6,319 bases of DNA. Source: G001797105 sp964528155 (GTDB lineage Bacteria > Chloroflexota > Anaerolineae > Anaerolineales > E44-bin32). Position 1 is the stretch's first letter, and every line of letters begins with the position of its first letter. Both the position numbers and the translations under genes were made by a program. The stretch covers positions 1 to 6,319 of the forward strand of contig CAZGRL010000182.1 in NCBI GenBank assembly GCA_964528155.1, in the 5' to 3' direction. A model generated the notes under the pieces. That model had not been told where the DNA came from. It saw nothing but the letters and a program-made list of their open reading frames with translations, and ran no database searches. Below are positions 1 through 5,735 of the stretch, piece by piece.

Positions 1-3
1 TTA

Positions 4-324
4 TCATTTGGCAGAACCATTCCCGTTCGGTAACATCTTCATTTGGCTTGACACGGTAAAGGAGACCCTGAAGAGTTCGTGAAACGCGCCCTTGGCCAGT
101 CTGGAGAATTGGCGGGGAAAAGGGCCTTTCTTCGCCAACCACAACCGCGATCGGATTTCGTTCCAGCCAGCCCCAAGTCGGTCCGCATCCCCGGCCAAGT
201 CTTGTAGCCCCCCCAGGATGCGGGACCGCCTCTTCACCCTCCGAATGACCTGCTCGGTGCCACGATGGGCCCAGGCAACGGCGGGGGTCGGCATTGAAAG
301 TGCACAAGCTTGGCCAGGTTTCAC
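4..324 (-). CDS. Unrecognised short reading frame, possibly the 3' part of a decayed gene
   Basis: I do not recognise this product. The frame opens with GTG at 324-322 and gives 106 residues ending at TGA 6-4, with a TAA directly behind it. The product is basic, and its later half (about residues 43-95) has a plausible protein composition, including the segment RSRLWLAKKGPFPRQFSRL. It starts directly after the TGA (327-325) of the upstream minus-strand frame and lies in the same frame, with the two signals sharing the string TGAGTGA. That allows either translational coupling or one longer gene broken by a nonsense change. An HRGTE string near residue 20 faintly recalls the tail of some DDE transposases, but nothing else supports that. 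A second frame starting with ATG at the same junction (ATGAGTGAA) is also open through most of the stretch, so the coding frame is not settled. Confidence 0.25.
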   Translation of the reverse strand: MKPGQACALSMPTPAVAWAHRGTEQVIRRVKRRSRILGGLQDLAGDADRLGAGWNEIRSRLWLAKKGPFPRQFSRLAKGAFHELFRVSFTVSSQMKMLPNGNGSAK

Positions 325-619
325 TCATCCGGATGAGGATGCCACCCATTGATCACTGGGATTAGGATGGCTCTTCCCTTTTCCCTTGCGCAGCACAACT
401 TCATTCCACAAGGCGTACAGCCGGCGGTGGCCTTCCGGCGGCAGCTCACGCACCAATTGCTTGATCTGCTCCAGCACCAGAGCCAGTCCCTTGGCAGCGC
501 GTCTTGCAGTTCCTCGAGGTCCTCCCCACCCGGCGGCGGACATGGAACTCGCGGACCCGGCGCGCCTTCAGTTCCTGCGCCACCACCTTGTACATCACCA
601 GATCATCCGTGTTCATCAC
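325..619 (-). pseudogene. Decayed small helical protein gene with two frame breaks
   Basis: A single sensible protein can be read here only across three frames. Reading starts at GTG/ATG 619-614 with MNTDDLVMYKVVAQELKARR. It moves one frame near 527-523, at a run of four G, into EDLEELQDALP. It moves again near 492-487 into KGLALVLEQIKQLVRELPPE, then LWNEVVLRKGKGK, ending at TGA 327-325. Both breaks go in the same direction, as expected if one base were lost at each, and both lie in short homopolymer tracts. The repaired product would be about 97 residues, charged and mostly helical. The IKQLVRELPPE segment resembles the opening helix of many small uncharacterised or antitoxin-like proteins, but I cannot name the family. 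A purine-rich stretch (GAGATAGGG) precedes the start by about 9 nt. Sequencing errors at homopolymers would explain the picture equally well. Confidence 0.4.
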
Positions 620-1104
620 ACACACCCTATCTCTGGACCATTGCCTCTACGCCGCGCAGCACTGCCTGCGGATCGTGTTCGTCTACAGATATATAGCCGA
701 CTGCTATCGAATACCCCTACATTCCGACAACGCGTGTCTCCTACCGGCTTCCACACCTGGCCTCAGCGGTGAGAGATCCCACGGCGCAACAAGTACGTGC
801 ATTCGGCCAGTCTTCTTTCCTTCTGCTGACATCCGGCAGTTGCAGTACGAGATTGCACATGGCGAGCTCCCCGAAGAGTGATCTCGCCAATGACCAGCTC
901 GCAAGAAGCTTGTCTTCTTCGCATGACGCACAGCTCAGGTTGCAGACTCCTGATAGGGGCGGGCGCCCATGGTTTTCAAGTGCAGGCAGAGGAAGTATGA
1001 TAAACACAAGTCGGAGAAGTGCATACCGGCGAGAAGCTTCAGCGTTGTTGGGATCGAAGGGGGCGACCCCACTGGTCACCTCTGACCGTCGTGGGTGTTG
1101 CGAT
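620..1104. other. Non-coding interval upstream of the GH31 gene
   Basis: Open frames exist on both strands, but their products are low-complexity, Ser/Arg/Cys-rich and show no family motif. The frame of the GH31 gene stays open back to 769 without any residue pattern of that enzyme family. An AT-rich island containing TATATA lies around 690-697. A possible promoter is listed separately at 973-1001. I see no repeat, RNA gene or mobile-element end in this interval. Confidence 0.55.
973..1001 (+). promoter_or_regulatory. Possible sigma70-type promoter for the GH31 gene
   Basis: TTTTCA (973-978) and TATGAT (996-1001) are separated by 17 bp. The -10 element matches the consensus at five of six positions and the -35 at four of six. 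Transcription would start near 1008, about 97 nt before the chosen ATG. No convincing copy of the palindrome found before the LacI gene lies next to it. This is a weak call resting only on hexamer similarity. Confidence 0.22.
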
Positions 1105-3093
1105 ATGTCCCATCTCTATGTCGAAGAGAATATCCTGTATCGGGAGCAGAACCATGAAGTCCTCACGGTTCAAGCATGGGGACCAGACGGTGTCCGTGTA
1201 AGGGCCACTCGACTGGCGGAGTTTCCAGTGGTGCCCGGCGCGCTGCTGGATCCACCGCCTTCGATCGCACCGCCTCAAATCGAGGTCAAGAACGGGCTCG
1301 CTCTTCTGAGAAACGGCAGGCTCCGGGTTGAAGTGTCAGATCAAGGCCGACTGCAGTTCTTCAATACAACGACGGGGGAGACGCTGTTGGAAGAGCCTGC
1401 TCAAACGTTTTGGTCGTATCCCTCCCGCAATTTCGAGGCCTACGATGGCGGGCTATATCACCTGGAAGCCACCTTCGCCGCAAAACCCGGAGAGCGTTTC
1501 TATGGCTTGGGCCAACATCAGCATGGTCTCTTGAACCAGAAGGGTTGCGTTATTCGCCTGCAACAGACCAATACGGAGGTCGCAATCCCGTTTACGCTAT
1601 CGAGCCGTGGATATGGTTTCCTTTGGAACAACCCGGCGATCGGGCGGGTGGAACTCGTAGAAAACTTCACTCGTTGGGTGGCAGAAGCCACACGCCTGCT
1701 CGACTACTATGTCGTCACCGGGGATTCGCCTTCCGAGATCCTCGAGCGGTATGTTCGCGCCACCGGTCGACCACCATTGCTACCTGAGTGGGCGCTGGGC
1801 TTCTGGCAATCTAAGCTCCGCTATCGCACCCAGGAGGAACTCCTCGAGGTCGCCCGAGAGTACAAACGGCGCGACCTGCCCCTTTCGGTCATCGTCGCAG
1901 ACTACTTCCACTGGACCATGATGGGCGAATGGAAATTCAACCCGGTCGAGTGGCCTGACCCCAAGGCGATGATCAAAGAGTTGAAAGAAATGGGGATCGA
2001 GCTGATGGTCTCCGTCTGGCCGACAGTCAATGTCAACAGCGAGAACTTCAAGGAGATGAGCGAAAACGGGCTCCTGGTGCAAGCCGAGCGCAACATCGGC
2101 GCTTTCATAGCTCTCCAGGACCGATGCCCAGATGGGTTGTCTCACCTCCACTACTATGACTCGACGAATCCGGATGCCAGGAGTTTTGTCTGGGAGAAAA
2201 TCAAGCGAAACTATTACGATCTGGGCATTCGGGTCTACTGGCTAGATGCGGATGAACCAGAAATATACCCGATTGCCCATCAAAACCTACGCTATCACTT
2301 GGGGAGCGCGATGGAGGTTGGATGCATTTATCCCCTCGAGCATCAGCGCGGATTCTACGAGGGGGAGTCATCGGCCGGTGAAAGGGAGATTGTCAACCTA
2401 TCCCGCTCTGCCTGGGCGGGCACACAACGCTATGGCGCGGCGGTCTGGTCCGGCGATATCCCTTCGACATTTGAGTACCTGCGAAGATCCGTCCGCGCAG
2501 GCCTAAATATCGCGGTCAGCGGCATCCCTTGGTGGACGACGGATATCGGCGGCTTCATGGGGGGAGATCTTCGCACCGACTATTTCAAGGAACTGATCGT
2601 GCGCTGGTTTCAGTACGGTGCTTTCTGCCCCCTGTTTCGCCTGCACGGAGTTCGCGAGCCAACCAATGGGCTGGGCGGTCCACAGGCTTGCGGAGGACCA
2701 AATGAGGTCTGGTCGTTTGGCGAGGGCGCATATCAGATCTTCACCCGATTGATGAAGGTGCGGGAGCGACTCAAGCCGTACCTGATGGTTCAGAACCGAC
2801 TTGCCCATGAGAGGGGGTTCCCTCCGATGCGGCCGCTGTTCTTCGATTTTCCCCAGGATGAGCAAGCCAATCAGATCGACGATCAATTCATGCTCGGTCC
2901 CGATCTGCTGGTTTCCCCCGTCGTCGAAGAAGGGAAAGGTCAGCGCGCGGTCTATCTACCGATCGGGGCCAATTGGAGAGATGCCTGGTCAGGAGCGGTG
3001 CTGAGCGGTGGCCAACTGATCGTGGCCGATGCGCCCATCGAGAAGATCCCGGTCTTCTGGCGCGCTGGTAGCCAGTATTGTTTCCGATTCTAA
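1105..3093 (+). CDS. GH31 alpha-glycosidase (alpha-xylosidase/alpha-glucosidase type)
   Basis: This is a retaining glycoside hydrolase that removes alpha-linked glucose or xylose from non-reducing ends. No signal peptide is visible, so it should act in the cytoplasm on imported oligosaccharides. It has 662 residues from ATG 1105. An N-terminal beta-sandwich (about 1-225) includes WGPDGVRVRATR (25-36) and YGLGQHQHG (133-141). The (beta/alpha)8 barrel follows (about 226-560). WLDADEPE (379-386) places the nucleophile at D381, and VWSGD (447-451) places the acid/base at D451. IPWWTTDIGGF (474-484) and RLHG (512-515) are further family signatures. The proximal beta domain ends at RAGSQYCFRF. Most relatives continue for tens of residues after the RAGS motif, so the distal beta domain is missing or reduced. 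The frame is open back to 769, but family-like sequence begins only at this ATG. No good Shine-Dalgarno precedes it. Exact substrate cannot be read from sequence; the QHQ-type loop favours the XylS-like subgroup. Confidence 0.93.
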   Translation: MSHLYVEENILYREQNHEVLTVQAWGPDGVRVRATRLAEFPVVPGALLDPPPSIAPPQIEVKNGLALLRNGRLRVEVSDQGRLQFFNTTTGETLLEEPAQTFWSYPSRNFEAYDGGLYHLEATFAAKPGERFYGLGQHQHGLLNQKGCVIRLQQTNTEVAIPFTLSSRGYGFLWNNPAIGRVELVENFTRWVAEATRLLDYYVVTGDSPSEILERYVRATGRPPLLPEWALGFWQSKLRYRTQEELLEVAREYKRRDLPLSVIVADYFHWTMMGEWKFNPVEWPDPKAMIKELKEMGIELMVSVWPTVNVNSENFKEMSENGLLVQAERNIGAFIALQDRCPDGLSHLHYYDSTNPDARSFVWEKIKRNYYDLGIRVYWLDADEPEIYPIAHQNLRYHLGSAMEVGCIYPLEHQRGFYEGESSAGEREIVNLSRSAWAGTQRYGAAVWSGDIPSTFEYLRRSVRAGLNIAVSGIPWWTTDIGGFMGGDLRTDYFKELIVRWFQYGAFCPLFRLHGVREPTNGLGGPQACGGPNEVWSFGEGAYQIFTRLMKVRERLKPYLMVQNRLAHERGFPPMRPLFFDFPQDEQANQIDDQFMLGPDLLVSPVVEEGKGQRAVYLPIGANWRDAWSGAVLSGGQLIVADAPIEKIPVFWRAGSQYCFRF

Positions 3094-3187
3094 GTGGAGG
3101 ATCAATGGCCGTCGGTATCTGCTCGAGCGGTCTCTCTCCGCGCATCCGGGCGTGTGCTATATCGCGTTGTATCGCCTGACTGAGGCC

Positions 3188-3215
3188 TTGAACAGGAAAA
3201 CGTTGTCCTGTACAA
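3188..3215. promoter_or_regulatory. Palindromic operator, probable LacI-family binding site
   Basis: The core 3192-3211 reads ACAGGAAAACGTTGTCCTGT, in which nine of ten base pairs are symmetric about the central CpG (3201/3202). Symmetry continues outwards to 3188-3215, with 12 of 14 pairs matching overall, so it takes in the -35 hexamer and most of the -10. LacI-family sites are typically 14-20 bp palindromes with a central CpG into which a hinge-helix leucine inserts. The regulator encoded 169 bp downstream has that leucine (L56). A repressor bound here would cover the promoter completely, which suggests negative autoregulation. Binding by this protein is an inference. A role as transcript hairpin is less likely because the arms meet without a loop and no T-run follows. 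Confidence 0.62.
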
Positions 3216-3216
3216 T
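3188..3216 (+). promoter_or_regulatory. Sigma70-like promoter of the LacI-family gene
   Basis: TTGAAC (3188-3193) and TACAAT (3211-3216) flank a spacer of exactly 17 bp. Each hexamer is close to consensus: TTGAAC differs from TTGACA only in its last two bases, and TACAAT differs from TATAAT by one. Transcription would start near 3223 and leave a leader of about 160 nt before ATG 3384. This would allow the regulator to be expressed separately from the upstream GH31 gene. A short perfect inverted repeat, GCGTGTCACGC (3220-3230), lies over the predicted start site. Confidence 0.6.
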
Positions 3217-3383
3217 GATGCGTGTCACGCGTTCACAGAGAACACTCCCGCCAACGAGATCGCCTCGATATCCGGCTTCTCATGCTGCGCCCAATCCGAC
3301 TACCCGAAAAACGATGAACGAGCGCCCGATGCCGACTTCGGTGAATCCTGCATCAGGGCGAAAAACCAGGAGAAGGTAGGGCA
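3217..3383 (+). other. Untranslated leader of the LacI-family gene
   Basis: This is the stretch between the -10 element and the start codon. It contains no recognisable riboswitch or strong hairpin apart from the short repeat at 3220-3230. Its length, about 160 nt, is more than a simple repressor gene needs. Fragmentary open frames cross it on both strands without identifiable products. Confidence 0.35.
3368..3376 (+). promoter_or_regulatory. Ribosome binding site of the LacI-family gene
   Basis: AGGAGAAGG lies 7 nt before ATG 3384. It is a strong purine-rich site and fixes the start codon, which also places the helix-turn-helix at the usual distance from the N-terminus. Confidence 0.75.
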
Positions 3384-4508
3384 ATGCCAGTCACTATTGC
3401 TGAAATTGCAGAAGCAACAGGGCTCTCTCTGACAACCGTCTCTCGTGCTCTCAACAACAGTGACCACCCGATGAGCAAAGCGACCAGAGAGCGAATCTTG
3501 AAGATCGCCAATGAGTTGGGCTATCAACCGAACCTGGTCGCCCGCAGCCTTCGGACGGATCGCACCTTTAGTATTGGGATAATCGTTGAGAATATCCAAA
3601 GTCCCTTTACGCCGCCTATCATTCGGGGCATCCAAGACTGCTTGAAACCGGAAGGCTATTCCAGCATGATCATCAATTCGGACTGGGATCCAAAGATCGA
3701 GAGCGACGCCATCCAGTCCCTCAATAATCGCCAGATTGATGGGATAGTCTTCGTGGAAACATGGCACCGTTCATCGGACGCGGTTCAGACGATGACGACC
3801 AAGCCCTTTGTGTTTGTCCACCGCCTATTCAACGGCCATTGTCCGAACTCTGTGATCCCAGATGATTATGGGGGCGCGCGCCTGATCAGCCACCACCTGC
3901 TGGAGTTGGGCCATCGCCGCATCGCATTCGTCAATGGCCCCAAGGATTGGGATGCATCTCGGCGCCGCCTTAAGGGGTACAAGGACGAGCTAGCAGCCTC
4001 GAACATAAGGTATGACAGCCGCCTGGTAAAGAGAGGCGATTGGGAAGTGAATGATGGCTATCTTGCCACCCAAGCGTTGATTGGCGTCGAGGATCCGCCT
4101 ACCGCGATTTTCGCTGCGAACGACCTTATGGCACTGGGCGCCATCTTTGCCTTGCAGGATGCGGGTCTACGTGTACCGCAGGATATAGCGGTGGCAGGAT
4201 ACGACAATCGAAGTTTCACCGGTTTTGTCCGCCCTTCTATTACAACGGTGTCCTTGCCCTGCTACGAGATGGGCGAGACTGCGGCTAGACTTCTGTTGAG
4301 CTTTATCAGCGGCAAAGTGAAAGGGGCAGAACCGATCGAAGTCTTGGGCCGTTTGATCGTCCGCGAATCATGTGGCGCAATCGAGGGTAAGTGGGAATTC
4401 GAAGATGATCAGGGCTCCAGTGCTTGGAGAGAGAGAAGGAGGGAGATTCTCCGCAATTGGCCAAGCGGACGGAGCAGTTCTTCGAGAGGACTCAAATCCT
4501 GTTCGTGA
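3384..4508 (+). CDS. LacI-family transcriptional regulator
   Basis: This is a DNA-binding repressor of 374 residues that should act as a dimer and respond to a sugar or sugar derivative. The N-terminal helix-turn-helix spans about 4-23 (TIAEIAEATGLSLTTVSRAL), and the hinge helix is PNLVARSLRT (49-58) with intercalating L56. The periplasmic-binding-protein-like core runs from about 62 to 331. Its ligand-cleft landmarks include SPF (73-75), PDDYGG (159-164), the arginine cluster at 193-195, ANDLMALG (245-252) and GYDN (272-275). Relatives usually have a D-R pair where this protein has H146-R147 (FVHR), which may alter ligand choice. After the usual end near RESCG (327-331) there are about 43 further residues, rich in Arg, Ser and Trp, of unclear purpose. 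The likely operator overlaps its own promoter at 3188-3215. Its position just downstream of the GH31 gene suggests that it controls alpha-glycoside use; the effector cannot be predicted. Confidence 0.95.
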   Translation: MPVTIAEIAEATGLSLTTVSRALNNSDHPMSKATRERILKIANELGYQPNLVARSLRTDRTFSIGIIVENIQSPFTPPIIRGIQDCLKPEGYSSMIINSDWDPKIESDAIQSLNNRQIDGIVFVETWHRSSDAVQTMTTKPFVFVHRLFNGHCPNSVIPDDYGGARLISHHLLELGHRRIAFVNGPKDWDASRRRLKGYKDELAASNIRYDSRLVKRGDWEVNDGYLATQALIGVEDPPTAIFAANDLMALGAIFALQDAGLRVPQDIAVAGYDNRSFTGFVRPSITTVSLPCYEMGETAARLLLSFISGKVKGAEPIEVLGRLIVRESCGAIEGKWEFEDDQGSSAWRERRREILRNWPSGRSSSSRGLKSCS

Positions 4509-4575
4509 TCCTCGTGTTGCGTTCGCGTGAATTGGACGTGTCGATGCGGAATGTCAAGAACACTTCTGCGGCCAT

Positions 4576-4646
4576 AGCGGGTCTGACCAAGTCCCGCTGA
4601 AACACAGGGGTACCTTGAGCACTTGAACATGCGGCGATAGCCGCAT
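4576..4646 (+). terminator. Two tandem hairpins after the LacI-family gene, possible terminator
   Basis: The first stem pairs AGCGGG (4576-4581) with CCCGCT (4593-4598) around an 11-nt loop. The second pairs ATGCGGC (4629-4635) with GCCGCAT (4640-4646) around a GATA tetraloop and is perfect over 7 bp. Neither is followed by a T-run, so an intrinsic terminator is only possible. They are the best-formed hairpins I found between this stop codon and the next gene. Confidence 0.28.
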
Positions 4647-4877
4647 CCCCGGCCTTCTACACTCGATCCCCGCCCGTCGCCCCCGGACTTCCCTGACTGC
4701 GAAATGTCTTCGTTCCTCTGAAGGACCGGATCCAACAAAGGTCGGCGTGGCCCGGCCGCCCGTCCGAGCGATTGGGTCCGCCCGGTCGGCTTCCGCGCGA
4801 TCCTTGCGTTGGGCTGAGCGGCGGCTCCCCGCTGCGTATGCGGGCCTCCGTCTCTCGGCCATGGGCCTTGGCCACGT

Positions 4878-4883
4878 GAAGGG
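4878..4883 (+). promoter_or_regulatory. Ribosome binding site deciding the start of the membrane methyltransferase
   Basis: GAAGGG lies 7 nt before ATG 4891. The other in-frame candidates, ATG 4861 and GTG 4747, lack a comparable site, so 4891 is preferred. That start also puts the first membrane segment directly at the N-terminus. Confidence 0.5.
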
Positions 4884-4890
4884 CCTCCTC

Positions 4891-5469
4891 ATGCTGTCGT
4901 TTCCGGTCTACGCCGTTGCAGTCAGCCTCTTCTTGGTCTTCGGCACTGTGACATTGCGCGTCATCGTACGCCGCTGCTATTCCCTCCATGGCCGACTCAA
5001 CCCAGTCGCCGTGGTCCTCCAAGGCCTCGTCTTCTTTTCTTGGGGAGCACTCACCTGGGCTGACCTTCCCCCCGGGTGGCCGGCAACCCCGATCGCTCCG
5101 GTCCAGCGGTTCACCGGATGGTCACTTGTGATCGTAGGATTGACCGCAATGGTCGGCCTGATCGCCTGGTTCGATCTTCGCAGGGCGGCCGGATGGCGGG
5201 TGGCCGGCTTGGTGCGGCGGGGGCCGTATGCCATCACCAGGAACCCTCAACTGCTTGCATGCATCGTCGCCGCGATCGGATACGTGCTACTCTGGCTGTC
5301 GTTGCGCGCCATCGGCTGGCTGGCCGCTCTCATGGTCGTCATACACATGATGGTCTTGACGGAAGAGGAACACCTACGCCATGTCTTCGGAAGTGAGTAT
5401 CAAGCGTACTGCGAACGGGTTCCTCGTTACATCGGTGTTCTGCCGAGGAGACATGGCACAGCTGCCTGA
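4891..5469 (+). CDS. Membrane methyltransferase of the ICMT/PEMT-like fold
   Basis: This is an integral membrane protein of 192 residues from ATG 4891. Five hydrophobic segments are visible at about 4-25, 38-58, 75-95, 119-137 and 139-156. The C-terminal half carries the family pattern: GPYAITRNPQ (111-120), then an acidic EEE (158-160), FGSEYQAY (166-173) and RVPRYIG (176-182). In isoprenylcysteine carboxyl methyltransferases and bacterial phospholipid methyltransferase-like proteins, this region forms the SAM-binding pocket near the membrane face. Bacterial members often modify lipids or small hydrophobic acceptors, and the acceptor here is unknown. The NnrU-like branch shares the fold and is an alternative, but the RNP...EE...FG..Y signature favours the methyltransferase branch. 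The start could also be ATG 4861, adding ten residues. The gene stands alone, 382 bp after the regulator and 266 bp before the next gene, on the same strand. Confidence 0.82.
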   Translation: MLSFPVYAVAVSLFLVFGTVTLRVIVRRCYSLHGRLNPVAVVLQGLVFFSWGALTWADLPPGWPATPIAPVQRFTGWSLVIVGLTAMVGLIAWFDLRRAAGWRVAGLVRRGPYAITRNPQLLACIVAAIGYVLLWLSLRAIGWLAALMVVIHMMVLTEEEHLRHVFGSEYQAYCERVPRYIGVLPRRHGTAA

Positions 5470-5555
5470 GCCCTCTGCGGAGCCCTGTAGGAGGACCACA
5501 TGTGCCTCCAGGCGCACTGAAAGAACATCAGGACACCCTCCGCGGAGTCTGTCCC

Positions 5556-5593
5556 GCCTGCCCACCTGTGCCTGCGCCCACGTGCAGGCAGGC
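5556..5593. repeat. Intergenic GC-rich inverted repeat with alternative pairings
   Basis: GCCTGCC (5556-5562) pairs perfectly with GGCAGGC (5587-5593). Within the same stretch, TGCCTGC (5569-5575) pairs perfectly with GCAGGCA (5584-5590) around an 8-nt loop. The two hairpins are mutually exclusive because their 3' arms overlap. No T-run follows, so a simple intrinsic terminator is unlikely. The layout resembles short dispersed intergenic repeats, but copy number cannot be judged from this window. Confidence 0.4.
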
Positions 5594-5643
5594 AGCTAGG
5601 CACGCCGACACACCCGCCTCGGCGCGATAATCTGAACGGGCCT

Positions 5644-5669
5644 TGGCCGGGGGGATTCGGTTTCGGCCA
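5644..5669. repeat. Short inverted repeat before the class I methyltransferase gene
   Basis: TGGCCG (5644-5649) pairs with CGGCCA (5664-5669) around a 14-nt loop that contains GGGGG. One G-U and one C-G pair could extend the stem. It lies about 65 nt before the next start codon. Its purpose is unknown, and it may be chance in GC-rich DNA. Confidence 0.22.
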
Positions 5670-5735
5670 GGTGCTTCAACCCTACGGCTGAATTGCGGTC
5701 CTACTGAGGGAACCGCCAGGCAAGGGCAACGTTCC

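Larger units (their letters stand above)
4509..4890. other. Gap between the LacI-family gene and the membrane methyltransferase
   Basis: No gene is supported here. Open frames exist on the minus strand, but their products are Arg/Pro-rich and patternless. The membrane-protein frame itself is open on the plus strand back to a GTG at 4747, yet residues encoded before 4861 are of the same patternless kind. Two short hairpins occupy the middle and are listed separately. I found no convincing promoter for the downstream gene. Confidence 0.5.

Noticed and set aside
4..324. Transposase C-terminus, suggested by an HRGTE string
   Set aside because: No catalytic residues, terminal inverted repeats or target duplication were found nearby.
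724..740. CGACAACG half-site resembling one arm of the LacI palindrome, upstream of the GH31 gene
   Set aside because: Only the one arm matches; overall identity to the operator is about 10 of 16. It lies about 370 bp from the GH31 start.
1403..1410. AAACGTTT, a LacI-type operator-like core inside the GH31 coding region
   Set aside because: Symmetry stops at 8 bp and the flanks do not match the GG/CC arms of the promoter palindrome.
3105..3179. A 24-codon frame (starting MAVGICSSG) behind GGAGG just after the GH31 stop
   Set aside because: The spacing from GGAGG (3096-3100) to ATG is only 4 nt, the peptide is patternless, and the frame ends before the LacI promoter. It is more likely chance.
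3154..3392. Minus-strand reading through DAGFTEVGIGRSF, an in-frame TGA at 3282-3280, then VTRIIVQDNVFLF, suggesting a broken gene
   Set aside because: Both pieces are under 40 codons. The first overlaps the start of the LacI-family gene, the second overlaps the palindromic promoter, and neither has a start or a recognisable family motif.
4478..4512. AGGACTCAAATCCT stretch with GTTC nearby, suggesting a tRNA arm
   Set aside because: No acceptor stem, D-arm or correctly sized anticodon loop can be assembled, and it lies within the tail of the LacI-family coding region.
4747..4890. Upstream extension of the membrane methyltransferase from GTG 4747
   Set aside because: The extra residues are Arg/Ala-rich without membrane or family character, and a good ribosome binding site sits before ATG 4891.
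5728..5733. AACGTT six-base core near the class I methyltransferase start
   Set aside because: It has no flanking symmetry and is a common hexamer.
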